This document shows, piece after piece, positions 9,300 through 20,190 of a stretch of DNA of 64,000 bases (its first letter is position 1; the number at the start of each line of letters is the position of its first letter). This DNA is from Buchnera aphidicola (Cinara cuneomaculata) (GTDB taxonomy: Bacteria > Pseudomonadota > Gammaproteobacteria > Enterobacterales > Enterobacteriaceae). The translations under genes were made by a program, and so were the position numbers. Where the stretch lies: positions 186,001 to 250,000 of the forward strand of contig NZ_LR217695.1 of NCBI RefSeq assembly GCF_900698865.1, read 5' to 3'. The notes under the pieces were generated by a model. It did no database searches. It was not told the DNA's origin and worked only from the letters and a program-made list of their open reading frames with translations.

Positions 9300-10142
9300 T
9301 TATTTTATTTTTACTAATATTTTAAAAAAAATTTTTTCTTTTAAAAAATTTTCTATTTTATTTTGCGATCGTATATGACATTGATTAATTTTAGCCCCTT
9401 TATATCCGATGATAATTTTTTTATGTTGTATATTTTTAACAAAAATAATACTAGATATAAAATATCTATTATTATTTTGTTGATAAAAATCAGAAATTTC
9501 TACTATGAATGAATATACTATTTCTTTATTTACGAGATTCATTAACGTATTCCGGATTATTTCAGCAATCAAGAATTCTTTAGTACACGTAGTTTTTTTA
9601 GTATGTACGTGTCTGTGAAATGAAGTTGGTAAGGTTTTTTTAATATAAATTAATAAATTTTTTAAATATATATTTTTTTTTGCTGAAATTAAAAAAATCT
9701 CATGATTTACAGTAAGTTTATTAATTTTTTGAATAAATGGTAATAATAATATTTTTTTTTTGATATAATCAATTTTATTGATAACAATAACATAATTATC
9801 ATTATGTTTTTTAATATATTTTAATAATTTTCTTTCGTGATTAGTCCAAATAAAACTGTTTATAATAAAAATTATAATATTTACTTCATGTATCAAATTA
9901 AATGTATCGCGTAATTTCTTTTTTTCTATATTACTATAAATATAGTTAATACCCGGTGAATCAATTAATTCAAATTGTATTAATTTGTCAGTATATATTC
10001 CAGTAAGATGAGTTTGAGTTGTATTGGGTTTACGTGAAATTATAGAAATATTGGATTTAATTAATTTATTTAGTAAAGTGGATTTACCTACGTTAGTTCT
10101 ACCTACTAGTAAAACTTTTCCAAAAATAGTTTCTTTTTTCAT
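9300..10142 (-). CDS. era: GTPase Era, 16S rRNA/30S maturation factor
   Basis: Era is a GTPase that binds the 3' end of 16S rRNA during 30S assembly. The 280-residue product (E. coli 301) shows the G1 loop GRTNVGKST near residue 14, DSPG (G3), NKID (G4) and SAKK (G5), followed by a diverged C-terminal KH domain with IIGYKGAKI in place of the usual IGxxG motif. The region between G4 and G5 is AT-driven and Lys/Ile-rich. It sits 8 bases downstream of rnc in the conserved rnc-era pair. The intact anti-Shine-Dalgarno end of rrs, its binding site, is present in this window. Confidence 0.95.
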   Translation of the reverse strand: MKKETIFGKVLLVGRTNVGKSTLLNKLIKSNISIISRKPNTTQTHLTGIYTDKLIQFELIDSPGINYIYSNIEKKKLRDTFNLIHEVNIIIFIINSFIWTNHERKLLKYIKKHNDNYVIVINKIDYIKKKILLLPFIQKINKLTVNHEIFLISAKKNIYLKNLLIYIKKTLPTSFHRHVHTKKTTCTKEFLIAEIIRNTLMNLVNKEIVYSFIVEISDFYQQNNNRYFISSIIFVKNIQHKKIIIGYKGAKINQCHIRSQNKIENFLKEKIFFKILVKIK

Positions 10143-10150
10143 GTTATGTA

Positions 10151-10831
10151 TTATTCTACTTCTAATCGAATTAATGCATTTTGAGCTGCATCTTGTTCAG
10201 CTTTTCTTCGACTAGCTCCTATTCCAATTAATATTTCTGATAATCCATTTATTTTACAATAAATAGTAAAAATTTGGTTATGTGCTGCACCGTATATTTG
10301 TCCAATATGATATACAGGTAATGGATAATGTTTAGATTGTAAAAACTCCTGTAATCGAGTTTTAGGATCTTTTTTAGTACTAATAGGGTTCATTTGTATA
10401 AAACGAGTTTTATACCACTGTAATACTATTTTTTCGACAGTATATATATTGCTATCTAAAAATATACTAGCTATTACAGCCTCTATTGCATTAGCTAAAA
10501 TAGATTCTCGTTTAAAACCTCCACTTTTTTTTTCTCCGTGTCCTAATTTAAGATAACTACCCAGAGAAAATTCAGATGCAATTTCAGCTAATGTATTTCC
10601 TCGCACTAATGTTGCACGCATTCTACTCATTCCTCCTTCATTTACTTTTGGAAAATGATGGTATAGAGCTTTTGCTATAATAAAACTAAGAATAGAATCT
10701 CCTAAAAATTCTAATCGTTCGTTATGCTGTGTACTAGCACTTCTATGTGTTAAAGCATGTTGTAATAATGATACATTAGAAAATGTATAGCCTATAAATT
10801 GTTGTAGTTTATTCATCATTATTGAATGCAT
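10151..10831 (-). CDS. rnc: Ribonuclease III
   Basis: RNase III cuts double-stranded RNA, notably the stems around pre-16S and pre-23S rRNA. The 226-residue product equals the E. coli length. The signature [12 protein letters not shown] near residue 38 carries the catalytic acidic residues; [15 protein letters not shown] gives the second acidic pair, and the C-terminal part (from about residue 155, [11 protein letters not shown] to [13 protein letters not shown]) is a double-stranded RNA-binding domain. The first ATG aligns with the E. coli start. It stands between lepB and era as in E. coli. This gene is visibly less AT-biased and better conserved than its neighbours. A probable substrate stem is seen at 4388-4408/6071-6091. 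Confidence 0.98.
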   Translation of the reverse strand: MHSIMMNKLQQFIGYTFSNVSLLQHALTHRSASTQHNERLEFLGDSILSFIIAKALYHHFPKVNEGGMSRMRATLVRGNTLAEIASEFSLGSYLKLGHGEKKSGGFKRESILANAIEAVIASIFLDSNIYTVEKIVLQWYKTRFIQMNPISTKKDPKTRLQEFLQSKHYPLPVYHIGQIYGAAHNQIFTIYCKINGLSEILIGIGASRRKAEQDAAQNALIRLEVE

Positions 10832-10918
10832 ACGATGTTGATTAAAAATTAAAATGATTAATGTATTTGTTAAAATAATTAATATATTTCATATTATGAA
10901 TATGATATATAAAATATT

Positions 10919-11785
10919 TTATAAAATTTTTTTAAAGATCCTATAAAATCGTATTTTTTTTAACCAATTTTTATTATGTATGTCTATACTAAACCAAATA
11001 TATTTAGCTTTTCCTAAAATATTTTTTTTTGAAATAAATCCCCAAGATCTACTATCTGAACTTTTATCTCGATTATCTCCAATTACAAAATATTTATTTT
11101 TAGGAATAATCCATGTCCATTTTTTTTTAGAATTGCATTGTTTATAAAATGGATATATAGAATTTTTTATACCATGAGTTACGGATATATTATATATATA
11201 ATTTTTATATTGTTCTTGATACTGCTCAATTTTTAATGAACGATATGTATTCATATTAAAAGTACCAGGATATTGATTATTTATCATGTTATTTTTTAAA
11301 GAAATAATTTGATATTTAATATTTTTTTTTGTTATAATGTATATTTTTTTTTTAAAAGGGTTATATACGATAGTATCTCCAGGCATACCTATAATTCGTT
11401 TAATGTAATATACAAGTTTATTATGAGGTGATTTAAATACAACAATATCATTTTTTTTAGGTTGATAATTTTTTATTACAATATTTTTTTTTGATAAATT
11501 ATTTATAATACAAGAAAACTTTTGTGTGATAATATAATCACCCGTAAGTAATGTTGGATTCATAGAATATGAAAAAATTTTAAACGGCTCACAAATAAAA
11601 CATCTAATACTACATATTATGATGATAATAGGAAAAATATAATTCAATTGATTTAATAATATATTATTATATACTTTTTTTTTTTTAAAAAAAGTAATAT
11701 ATAAATTTTTTATATGATTCAATATCCAGAAAGTACCTATGAGTCCAATTATTATTATTAATATATATTTATTTAGAAATTCCAT
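10919..11785 (-). CDS. lepB: Signal peptidase I
   Basis: LepB removes signal peptides from exported proteins at the outer face of the inner membrane. The product has 288 residues (E. coli 324). Two N-terminal membrane segments are visible (about residues 7-25 and 49-62). The catalytic Ser lies in YSMNPTLLTGD (Ser74) and the general-base Lys in YYIKRIIGMPGD (Lys129); VIGDNRDKSSDSRSWGFI is the conserved C-terminal box. The region between residues 140 and 235 is strongly Asn/Lys/Ile-enriched and shortened. It is downstream of lepA by 22 bases, as in the E. coli lepAB operon. Confidence 0.96.
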   Translation of the reverse strand: MEFLNKYILIIIIGLIGTFWILNHIKNLYITFFKKKKVYNNILLNQLNYIFPIIIIICSIRCFICEPFKIFSYSMNPTLLTGDYIITQKFSCIINNLSKKNIVIKNYQPKKNDIVVFKSPHNKLVYYIKRIIGMPGDTIVYNPFKKKIYIITKKNIKYQIISLKNNMINNQYPGTFNMNTYRSLKIEQYQEQYKNYIYNISVTHGIKNSIYPFYKQCNSKKKWTWIIPKNKYFVIGDNRDKSSDSRSWGFISKKNILGKAKYIWFSIDIHNKNWLKKIRFYRIFKKIL

Positions 11786-11807
11786 ATATAATTTTCTCGT
11801 ATAATTA

Positions 11808-13598
11808 TTAGTTAATTTGTAATATTGATAAAAATATTTCCTGAGGGATTTTCACGTTTCCTATAATTTTCATTCGTTTTTTTCCTTTTTTTTGTTTTTG
11901 TAGCAATTTTTTTTTTCGACTAATATCTCCGCCATAACATTTTGATAATACATTTTTTCTTAATTGTTTTATATTAGCTCTAGAAACAATGTTATTTTCA
12001 ATAGCAGCTTGAATAGGTACATTAAATTGATGTCTTGGTATAATTTTTTTAATTTTATCTATTATATTTTTTGCGATGCTAATAGAATTTTTTCTATGAC
12101 ATATTGAAGATAATGCATCTATTTTAATTGAATTAATTAAAATATCAATTTTAACTAAATTACTTTTTTTAAAACCAATTGAATTATACTCTAATGAAGC
12201 GTATCCACTAGATATAGATTTTAATTGATCAAAAAAATTTGAAATTACTTCAGATAATGGAAGTTCATATTGAATAATAGTTTTTTTATCATGATATATT
12301 AAATTTTTCTGTACTCCTCTTTTTTTAATACACAAATTTATAATTTCTCCAATATATTTAGTTGGAGTTAAAATATTACAAAACGCTATTGGTTCTCTAA
12401 TTTCATAGATATCATTATTTTTAGGAAATTTAGCTGGATTATCTAAATAAACTTTTTTTTTATTTTTAATAAGTATTACTTCATAAATAACTGTAGGTGC
12501 TGTTACAATTATTTTTATATTATATTCTCTTTCTAAACGGGATTGAATAATTTCCATATGTAATATTCCCAAAAATCCACATCTAAATCCAAAACCTAAT
12601 GCTTGTGAATTTTCAGGTTCATAAAATAAAGAAGAATCATTTAATTGTAGTTTATATAAAGCTTCTTTAAATCGATTATATTGATCATTTTTTATAGGAA
12701 ATAAACCAGCGTATATTTTTGGTTTAATTTTTTCAAATCCTAATAATAATTTGTTAGCGGGATTGACAAAAGAAGTAATAGTCTCGCCAACTAATATAGA
12801 ACGAATATTTTTAATCCCGCAAATTATCCAACCAACTTCACCGCACGATAAAATAGATTTTAAGATTCGTTTTGGTGTAAAAATACCCATTTGATCAACC
12901 TGATATACCTGTTTAGTTCTCATGATAAAGATTTTATCTTTTATTTTTATAAAACCATTTTTTATACGTATTAAAGATACTACACCTAAATATTTGTCAA
13001 ACCACGAATCAATTACTAATGCTTGTAATGAATTATGAGGACTTCCTTTAGGAGCGGGGATTACAGTTATTATTTTTTCCAGTAAATCTGGTATTCCTTC
13101 ACCTGTTTTTGCAGAACATAAAACAATATTTTTAGTAGATATACCAATAATATCTTGTATATCTTTACAAACTTGACTCGGTCTAGCATTGGGTAAATCA
13201 ATTTTATTCAAAATAGGCAAAATAGATAATTTCATTTTTAAAGCGCTATGACAATTAGCAATAGTTTGAGCTTGAACACCTTGAGCTGCATCTACTATTA
13301 ATAAAGCACCTTCGCATGCTGATAATGCACGTGAAACTTCATATGCAAAATTAACATGACCGGGTGTATCAATAAAATTTAAGCAAAAATTTTTTCCTAT
13401 TTTAGACATATGATTAATAGTTACGCTTTGCGCTTTAATAGTAATACCGCGTTCTCGTTCCAATTCCATGGTATCTAAAACTTGTTCTGACATTTCTCTT
13501 TTAGAAAGACCTCCACATGCTTGTATTAATCGATCAGATAAAGTTGATTTACCATGGTCTATGTGAGCAATAATAGAAAAATTTCTTATATATTTCAT
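11808..13598 (-). CDS. lepA: Elongation factor 4 (LepA)
   Basis: LepA is a ribosome-associated translational GTPase that influences initiation and can back-translocate ribosomes. The 596-residue product (E. coli 599) is full length: G1 HIDHGKSTL at residues 12-20, the switch region [20 protein letters not shown] (G3), NKID (G4), then domains II and III, and the LepA-specific C-terminal domain ending in [16 protein letters not shown]. It heads the lepA-lepB-rnc-era-acpS series and is divergent from mnmA across a 329-base spacer. No damage is visible. Confidence 0.97.
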   Translation of the reverse strand: MKYIRNFSIIAHIDHGKSTLSDRLIQACGGLSKREMSEQVLDTMELERERGITIKAQSVTINHMSKIGKNFCLNFIDTPGHVNFAYEVSRALSACEGALLIVDAAQGVQAQTIANCHSALKMKLSILPILNKIDLPNARPSQVCKDIQDIIGISTKNIVLCSAKTGEGIPDLLEKIITVIPAPKGSPHNSLQALVIDSWFDKYLGVVSLIRIKNGFIKIKDKIFIMRTKQVYQVDQMGIFTPKRILKSILSCGEVGWIICGIKNIRSILVGETITSFVNPANKLLLGFEKIKPKIYAGLFPIKNDQYNRFKEALYKLQLNDSSLFYEPENSQALGFGFRCGFLGILHMEIIQSRLEREYNIKIIVTAPTVIYEVILIKNKKKVYLDNPAKFPKNNDIYEIREPIAFCNILTPTKYIGEIINLCIKKRGVQKNLIYHDKKTIIQYELPLSEVISNFFDQLKSISSGYASLEYNSIGFKKSNLVKIDILINSIKIDALSSICHRKNSISIAKNIIDKIKKIIPRHQFNVPIQAAIENNIVSRANIKQLRKNVLSKCYGGDISRKKKLLQKQKKGKKRMKIIGNVKIPQEIFLSILQIN

Positions 13599-13927
13599 AA
13601 TATAACTGAGACACCATTTTATTTTTAATTGATATTTTATATATATTTATAATATAAATTTATATTATTATTTTTTAAAATTTTCATTAATTTAAATATG
13701 TATATAAATACAGGATATATATCCTATATAATAAATAACAAAACATATTTTATGATATGTATATTATATTATATATATAATATATTTACTTATTTTAATT
13801 ATTAAATGTTTATTTGATATAAATTTATAGTATAAAACTATTAACAAATTATTTTCAATATAAATGTTTTATTTTATATAAAAATTATTTTAATCGAATG
13901 TAATTAATATTATGGTGTAATAATAAA
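13599..13927. other. AT-rich spacer between divergent lepA and mnmA
   Basis: This 329-base spacer should carry the promoters of both operons. I recognise no gene remnant. It holds a 14-base perfect palindrome with GC at its ends (AGGATATATATCCT, 13712-13725), roughly central, and long runs of alternating A and T. Confidence 0.5.
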
Positions 13928-15031
13928 ATGGAAAAAAAAAGAGTCATTTTAGCTATGTCAGGAGGAGTAGATTCTTCAGTTTCAGCGTGGCTTTTGTTAA
14001 AGAAAGGATATACTGTAGAAGGTTTATTTATGAAAAATTGGGATGAAGATGATTCAAATAATTATTGTTCCGCAAAAATTGATTTTACCGATGCACAATC
14101 AGTATGCAATCGTTTGGGTATTTTATTACATACAATTAATTTTTCAACAGAATATTGGGAACGAGTATTTAAGAAATTTATCCTAGAATATAAAAAAGGA
14201 AATACTCCTAATCCAGATATTTTATGTAATAAAATTATTAAATTTAATATTTGTTTAAATTTTGCTTTCAATCATTTACAAGCAAATTATTTTGCAACAG
14301 GTCATTATGCGAAAATTAAAAGAAAACGTAATAAATATTATTTATATAGAGCAAGTGATGATAATAAAGATCAAAGTTATTTTTTATATACTTTAAAGTC
14401 ACAAATTTTATCAAAAATATTTTTTCCGTTATCTAATATAAAAAAGACACAAACGCGAAAAATAGCAAAAAAAATAAACTTATGTATATATCAAAAAAAG
14501 GATTCTACTGGTATTTGTTTCATTCAACCTAAAAAATTTAATTTATTTTTAAATCGATATATTCCTTATAAAACAGGAAAAATATTAACTATGTCGGGAG
14601 AATTTATAGGATTACATTGTGGATATGAATATTATACAATTGGCCAAAGAAAAGGATTAAAAATTGGCGGAAAGAAAAATAAAAATATGTATCCTTGGTA
14701 TGTCGTTAAAAAAAACATTCAATTAAATATAGTTGTAGTTGTACAAGGATCTAGAAATCCATATTTATTATCATACGGTTTTTTAACAAAAAAAATTCAT
14801 TGGATTTGTCATATATCGAGGGATTTTAAATTAAAATGTTTAGTACAAATTAGACATCAACATAAACCGATAATATGTTGTATATTTTATAATAAAAAAA
14901 GTCAGTATATTCAAATTTTATTTAATAAACCACTTGAACGAGTTGTATCTGGACAATCTGCAGTATTTTATAGTCATAGACAATGTCTAGGAGGTGCTAA
15001 TATACATCAAAATATACCATATTTACCATAA
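13928..15031 (+). CDS. mnmA: tRNA-specific 2-thiouridylase MnmA
   Basis: MnmA adds sulfur to uridine 34 of tRNA-Glu, -Gln and -Lys. The 367-residue product (E. coli 368) shows the PP-loop SGGVDSS at residues 11-17, [11 protein letters not shown], the first catalytic cysteine in [12 protein letters not shown] (near residue 99), GHYAKI, and the second cysteine in STGICFI (near residue 199). The C-terminal beta domain ends with the family motif SGQSAVFY. In E. coli mnmA is followed by hflD and purB; here only 180 non-coding bases separate it from fabI, so both are absent from this place. Confidence 0.97.
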   Translation: MEKKRVILAMSGGVDSSVSAWLLLKKGYTVEGLFMKNWDEDDSNNYCSAKIDFTDAQSVCNRLGILLHTINFSTEYWERVFKKFILEYKKGNTPNPDILCNKIIKFNICLNFAFNHLQANYFATGHYAKIKRKRNKYYLYRASDDNKDQSYFLYTLKSQILSKIFFPLSNIKKTQTRKIAKKINLCIYQKKDSTGICFIQPKKFNLFLNRYIPYKTGKILTMSGEFIGLHCGYEYYTIGQRKGLKIGGKKNKNMYPWYVVKKNIQLNIVVVVQGSRNPYLLSYGFLTKKIHWICHISRDFKLKCLVQIRHQHKPIICCIFYNKKSQYIQILFNKPLERVVSGQSAVFYSHRQCLGGANIHQNIPYLP

Positions 15032-15211
15032 TGAATAATATTATTATATTTACTAATATTAGTAGTAAAATACTATATATTATAAACTGTAAATATAAAA
15101 ATTATATTTTTTAAATAGGTTTACATCGAATATATATGTTTATATATTAATAATATTACTATTATTAATATATGATAAATATAAATTATAATTCAGGTAC
15201 TAAATATACAA

Positions 15212-15973
15212 ATGACTTTTTTAAAAAATAAAAAAATTTTAATTTTTGGTGTTAAAAACCATTTTTCAATTGCGTGGGGTATTGCAATCGCCATGTATAA
15301 ACAAGAAGCTAAGTTAGCTTTTGTTTATCACGATATAAGATCTAAAAAAAATGTAACATTACTAGCACAAAAAGTTCAATCCAATATTATTTTAGAGTGT
15401 GATGTTACTTCAGATACTTCAATTGTTCAGTTATTTAAAAAATTATCTAAAATATGGAATAAAATAGACGGAATAGTACATTCCATAGCATATGTACCAA
15501 TAATACAATTAAATAAAAATTATATTAAAGTTATTAATCGCAAAAATTTTTTAGATGCACATGAAATTAATTCATTTAGTTTAGTAGCTATTGTACAAGT
15601 AGCTAAAAAATTTCTCAATAATAAATCAGCAATTTTAACGTTATCATACATCGGAGCTATTAGGTATATTCCTTATTATAATATAATGGGTATTGCTAAA
15701 GCTTCATTAGAAGCTAATGTAAGATATTTATCTGCGTCTATAGGTAAAAATATACGAGTTAATGCAATTTCAGCTGGACCTATAAAAACAACAGCTTCTT
15801 ATAAAATAAGAAATTTTCATAAAATTATAACGATAAGTAAAAATAATTCTTTATTAAATAAAAATATCACTATTCAGGAAATCGGAGATGTAGCGGCGTT
15901 TTTATGTTCTGATTTATCTCGTGGTATTACTGGACAAATTATATATGTAGATACAGGTAATAATATTGTTTAA
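15212..15973 (+). CDS. fabI: Enoyl-ACP reductase (NADH)
   Basis: FabI performs the last reduction of each fatty acid elongation cycle. The 253-residue product (E. coli 262) keeps the catalytic residues at the E. coli numbers: Tyr146 in TLSYIG, Tyr156 in IPYYNIMG and Lys163 in GIAKASLEANVRY. The nucleotide-binding start is GVKNHFSIAWGIA, and the conserved segment INAISAGPIKT is replaced conservatively by VNAISAGPIKT. The last nine residues of the E. coli protein are missing. Together with acpS it shows that fatty acid synthesis or elongation is retained at least in part. Confidence 0.97.
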   Translation: MTFLKNKKILIFGVKNHFSIAWGIAIAMYKQEAKLAFVYHDIRSKKNVTLLAQKVQSNIILECDVTSDTSIVQLFKKLSKIWNKIDGIVHSIAYVPIIQLNKNYIKVINRKNFLDAHEINSFSLVAIVQVAKKFLNNKSAILTLSYIGAIRYIPYYNIMGIAKASLEANVRYLSASIGKNIRVNAISAGPIKTTASYKIRNFHKIITISKNNSLLNKNITIQEIGDVAAFLCSDLSRGITGQIIYVDTGNNIV

Positions 15974-16115
15974 TTATCAAGATATACATTAGTATATTAA
16001 TATTTCAATTAATTTTTTCTATTTACTTAATCTTAATAAGATTTAATCTTATATACATGTTAATTAAATCTTATTTATCTTTAATAACAAAAACATTATT
16101 AGGTTTATAAAAACT

Positions 16116-18065
16116 ATGTTTCATAATAATCCTTTACTTATGCAATTAAAAAATAAGTTACGTAAAAAAAAACTTAAAGTAGAAGGAATTGTAAAAAGTA
16201 CTATAAAAGGTTTTGGTTTTTTAGAGATTGATTCTAAAACAACATATTTTATTCCTCCTAAAAATATGAAAAAAGTTATTCATGGAGATAGGATTATAGG
16301 CTCTATTGAAGTAGAAAATAATAGAGAAATTATATATCCAAAAAAGTTAATAGAACCTTTTTTGAAAAGATTTATAGGATCGGTATATAAAAAAAATAAC
16401 TCTATTTGTATACAACCTATTTATCCATACGTACGTGATATATTTTTTTATAAATATAAAACTTCTATTATCAGATCTTGGCAACAAGGTGATTGGGTAA
16501 TAGCAGAATTAAAACATCATAGTTTACGTGATAAGAATTATTTTAGTATTAATATACTAGAATTTATTTCTGAAAAAGACAATCCGTTATCACCATGGTA
16601 TGTGATTTTATCACGGTATAATTTAGAAAAACAATCGCCAATAGTAAATTTTTTAAAATTATTACCTAACAATATTTCTAATAATAATCGTATTGATTTA
16701 ACGTGTTTAGATTTTATTACAATTGATAATTGTTATACCAAAGATATTGATGATGCTCTTTTTGTTGAAGAGACTAGTACAAATAAATTAGTATTAACAG
16801 TAGCTATTGCTGATCCTACGGAATATATCTTAGTAAATACCGAAATAGATAATATAGCTAGAAATCGTATTTTTACAAATTATCTACCTGGATTAAATAT
16901 ATCTATGTTACCTAAACAATTATCGGAAGATCTGTGTTCTCTGAAACCATATGTAAAACGACCAGTTTTAGCATGTCGCATGATAATTGATGATTATGGA
17001 AATATTATCATGAAAGAAACAGAATTTTTCTTAGCATGGATTGAATCGAAAAGTAAATTATCTTACGATAATGTATCTGATTGGCTGGAAAAATCAGGTA
17101 ATTGGCAACCATGTAACAGTAAAATTGAAAAACAGATACTTTTATTAAAAAAAATATATAAAATTCGACGTTTATGGAGAAAAAAACATGCATTAATATT
17201 TAATGATCGTCCAGAGTATCGTTTTCATTTATCTAAAACGTGGGAAATATTAGATATATCTATGGAACATAGAAGAATAGCTCATAAAATTGTTGAAGAA
17301 TCTATGATTTCAGCTAATATTTGTGCTGCTAATTTTCTAGATAAAAAATTAGGATTTGGATTATATCATGTTCATTCTGGATTTGATGTCCTTAATGCAA
17401 AAAATGCTGTTAAATTTTTAGAAAAATATAATATTTTTTATACTTCAGAAGAAGTAATGACATTATCTGGATTTTGTAAATTAAAAAGATCATTAGATGA
17501 GCTATCTAATGATTATGTAAATTACAGAATACGTAGATTTCAATCTTTTGGAGAAATTAGTATATTTTCTAAACCTCATTTTTCGTTAGGCCTTACTTCT
17601 TATGCAACATGGACTTCTCCAATCAGAAAATATAGTGATATGATGAATCATCGATTAATTAAATCAATACTTGATAGATCTAGTAACATTACTCCTCCTG
17701 ATAATATCTTGTTATCACAAATTAATGATCGTAAACGAAAAAATCGAATGGCTGTTAGAGATATAGAAGAATGGTTATATGCTAAATTTTTTTATTCAAT
17801 AAAATATGAAAATAAACATTATCCAGCCTATATTATAGATATTTATCGAGGAGGAATACGTGCACGTTTATTGAATACCGGTGCTTTTATATTAATTCCT
17901 TCTTCATATATACACGACATTCGTAATGAAATAATATGTTATCCAGAATCTGGAATTATATGTATAAAAAATAAAATTTATCATAGAGTTTCAGATAGAA
18001 TTCTTGTACAATTATTATTTATTAATCGTGATACTAAAACAATTATAGCATCTTTGGTAAATTAA
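16116..18065 (+). CDS. rnb: Ribonuclease II
   Basis: RNase II is the processive 3'-5' exoribonuclease of bulk mRNA decay. The 649-residue product (E. coli 644) starts with MFHNNPLLMQLK, clearly matching the E. coli N-terminus. KGFGFLE marks the cold-shock domain, IDNCYTKDIDDALFV near residue 205 carries the catalytic Asp cluster, NYLPGLNISMLP and SPIRKYSDMMNHR follow in the RNB domain, and a C-terminal S1 domain begins near residue 560. It is intact. Its place near fabI follows the E. coli order. Confidence 0.97.
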   Translation: MFHNNPLLMQLKNKLRKKKLKVEGIVKSTIKGFGFLEIDSKTTYFIPPKNMKKVIHGDRIIGSIEVENNREIIYPKKLIEPFLKRFIGSVYKKNNSICIQPIYPYVRDIFFYKYKTSIIRSWQQGDWVIAELKHHSLRDKNYFSINILEFISEKDNPLSPWYVILSRYNLEKQSPIVNFLKLLPNNISNNNRIDLTCLDFITIDNCYTKDIDDALFVEETSTNKLVLTVAIADPTEYILVNTEIDNIARNRIFTNYLPGLNISMLPKQLSEDLCSLKPYVKRPVLACRMIIDDYGNIIMKETEFFLAWIESKSKLSYDNVSDWLEKSGNWQPCNSKIEKQILLLKKIYKIRRLWRKKHALIFNDRPEYRFHLSKTWEILDISMEHRRIAHKIVEESMISANICAANFLDKKLGFGLYHVHSGFDVLNAKNAVKFLEKYNIFYTSEEVMTLSGFCKLKRSLDELSNDYVNYRIRRFQSFGEISIFSKPHFSLGLTSYATWTSPIRKYSDMMNHRLIKSILDRSSNITPPDNILLSQINDRKRKNRMAVRDIEEWLYAKFFYSIKYENKHYPAYIIDIYRGGIRARLLNTGAFILIPSSYIHDIRNEIICYPESGIICIKNKIYHRVSDRILVQLLFINRDTKTIIASLVN

Positions 18066-18327
18066 AAAGTATCTTTTCATAAATATAAAATTTCATAAAT
18101 AATTAAATTATTGTATTTAATAAATATATTTTTATCTTTCAAATACTCGTTAATTTTATTGTATTAGTTAATTTTTTAATAGCAGTATTTTTATTAACAA
18201 TCATAATTAATTATGTTATTTTAACTATAAAAATATTTTTAATAATTAAAATAATATAAGCATATTTTAATAAAAATTATTTTTCTTAAATATCTTGATT
18301 TTATAAACAAAACACTATAAAAATAAT

Positions 18328-18950
18328 ATGAACATTATTGTACGATATTTAAATTTATGCGATTGGCTCGAAACAGAAAAAAAAATGTATGAGTTTACAA
18401 AAAATAGAACTTTAAATACTATTGACGAATTATGGTTTGCAGAACATTATCCAGTCTTTACATATGGTATATCAGAAAAAAAATATAAAATGTCTTTTAT
18501 TAATAAAATACCTGTATATCGTTCAATAAGAGGTGGAAAAATTACATATCACGGCCCCGGTCAATTAATTATATATTTATTAATTAATTTACAAAGAAAA
18601 AAAATAAAATTTTATAAATTAGTACAAAATATTGAAACGGTAATTATTAAATTATTAAAAGATTTAAATATATCTTCATATACAGACTATAACATGCCCG
18701 GAGTATATGTTAAAAAAAAAAAATTTGTTCATTAGGTTTTCGCATTATGAAAGGATGTTCTTTACATGGTTTATCTTTAAATGTTAATATGAACTTAATA
18801 CCGTTTAAATACATTAATCCTTGTGGAAATAAAAATATTAAAATGACACAAATAAAAAATTTTAATCCAAATATTACAATACAAAAAATACAAAAGATTT
18901 TTATAAAAAATTTTTGTATTGTTTTTAATTATTTAATAACAAATAATTAA
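18328..18950 (+). pseudogene. lipB: Octanoyltransferase LipB, frame broken by one base at an A12 tract (possibly rescued by slippage)
   Basis: LipB moves octanoyl from ACP to lipoyl domains, for example that of SucB in this window. The first frame (18328-18735) contains RGGKITYHGPGQL and MPGVYVKKK and then ends at TAG; the rest (KICSLG-like, [17 protein letters not shown] with the catalytic Cys) is read in the +1-shifted frame to 18950. The break lies exactly in 12 consecutive As (18712-18723). With 13 (or 10) As the frames join into about 207 residues (E. coli 213) with every conserved motif, including the catalytic Lys next to the tract. Nothing else in the gene is damaged. Polymerase slippage at long A tracts is documented in Buchnera and Blochmannia, so function may persist. 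lipA follows 90 bases later. Confidence 0.85.
18712..18723 (+). repeat. A12 homopolymer at the lipB frameshift
   Basis: This run of twelve As follows GTT and precedes TTTGTTC. Reading through it in the upstream frame reaches TAG at 18733-18735; adding one A restores the family frame. It is a candidate site of transcriptional slippage or of length polymorphism. Confidence 0.9.
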
Positions 18951-19040
18951 TTCTTTAATTTTTATGGAATTAAAATTCCATAAAAATTATCTATTTTACT
19001 TATTATTTATTAATAAACAAAAATTTATAGAAGAATAAAA

Positions 19041-19994
19041 ATGTTTCAAAAAAATAAAAAAAATATTATTAGTAAAAATAAAAATGATACATATCTTATA
19101 TCTGATATTTCATCTTCTAATTCTAAATCATTTCTTTTAAAAAAGCCAAAATGGTTAAAAGTAAGATTACCTTCTAACATCAATAAAATTAAAAATATTA
19201 AAAATATATTAAAACATTATAAACTCCATTCTGTATGTGAAGAAGCACATTGTCCAAATTTACCAGAATGTTTTAATAAAGGAACTGCTACATTTATGAT
19301 TTTAGGATCTATTTGTACACGTAAATGTCCATTTTGTGCAGTTAATAAAGGGAGACCGACTGCAGTAGATAATAATGAACCCAATAAAATATTGAATGCT
19401 GTTATTAAATTAAATTTGCAATATGTAGTTTTAACCTCAGTCTCTAGAGATGATCTGAAAGATGGTGGTGCTAATCATTTTTCTAATTGCATATATCAGA
19501 TTAGAAAAAAAAAAAATATAAAAATAGAAATTTTAGTTCCTGATTTTCGAGGAAAGGAAAAAATAGCGTTAGAAATAATTACTCGATATCCACCAGATGT
19601 ATTTAATCATAACGTTGAGAATGTTCCTAGACTATACTCCACTGTTCGGCCAGGAGCGAATTATATTAATTCTTTAAATTTATTACATCAATTTAAAAAA
19701 ATATGTCCTCAAATTCCAACAAAATCAGGATTAATGTTAGGATTAGGTGAGAAAAAACAAGAAATTATATCTGTATTAAATGATTTAAAAAAAGTAGGTG
19801 TATCTATTATTACAATTGGACAATATATGCAGCCCAGTAAAGACCATTTACCTGTTATAAAATATATAACACCTGAAGAATTTATAAATTTTGAATATAT
19901 TGCATTATCTATGGGATTTTCTAAAGTATTTTGTGGTCCTTTAGTTCGATCTTCTTATCACGCAGATCAACAGTATAAATCATATAAGGCGTGA
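19041..19994 (+). CDS. lipA: Lipoyl synthase
   Basis: LipA is a radical-SAM enzyme that inserts two sulfurs into protein-bound octanoyl groups, completing the pathway begun by LipB. The 317-residue product (E. coli 321) has both iron-sulfur cluster motifs: the auxiliary cluster [12 protein letters not shown] (Cys66, 71, 77) and the SAM cluster CTRKCPFC (Cys92, 96, 99). The conserved sacrificial-cluster serine region near the C-terminus ([12 protein letters not shown]) is present. It directly follows the frameshifted lipB. An intact lipA, with SucB as a substrate, argues that the lipB product is still needed. Confidence 0.97.
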   Translation: MFQKNKKNIISKNKNDTYLISDISSSNSKSFLLKKPKWLKVRLPSNINKIKNIKNILKHYKLHSVCEEAHCPNLPECFNKGTATFMILGSICTRKCPFCAVNKGRPTAVDNNEPNKILNAVIKLNLQYVVLTSVSRDDLKDGGANHFSNCIYQIRKKKNIKIEILVPDFRGKEKIALEIITRYPPDVFNHNVENVPRLYSTVRPGANYINSLNLLHQFKKICPQIPTKSGLMLGLGEKKQEIISVLNDLKKVGVSIITIGQYMQPSKDHLPVIKYITPEEFINFEYIALSMGFSKVFCGPLVRSSYHADQQYKSYKA

Positions 19995-20136
19995 TTTTCT
20001 ATCGAATATAGAAGAATACCATGTATATGTATATATACAATATGTATTCTTTTTTTTTTAAACAAAACAATATTTTGATACAAATAATTTTGTAGCATAT
20101 ATATGCTAATATTTTTTAAATAAGATATATGAGAAC

Positions 20137-20169
20137 ACCAATAAAAAAATAAATAAATTTTTTATTGGT
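20137..20169. terminator. Hairpin terminator between convergent lipA and sppA
   Basis: ACCAATAAAAAA (20137-20148) and TTTTTTATTGGT (20158-20169) form a perfect 12-bp stem with a 9-base loop. ATTTTTTC follows on the plus strand, the right tail for a lipA terminator. It lies 22 bases beyond the sppA stop and may serve both genes. Confidence 0.7.
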
Positions 20170-20190
20170 ATTTTTTCATGAAATTTTTTA

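Noticed and set aside
13712-13725. 14-base palindrome between lepA and mnmA as an operator
   Set aside because: Palindromes of this size are expected several times in 64 kb at this AT content, and nothing else supports it.
18747-18950. Separate small gene after lipB
   Set aside because: It encodes the C-terminal third of LipB (GLSLNVN, INPCG) and is the continuation of lipB after the A12 frameshift.
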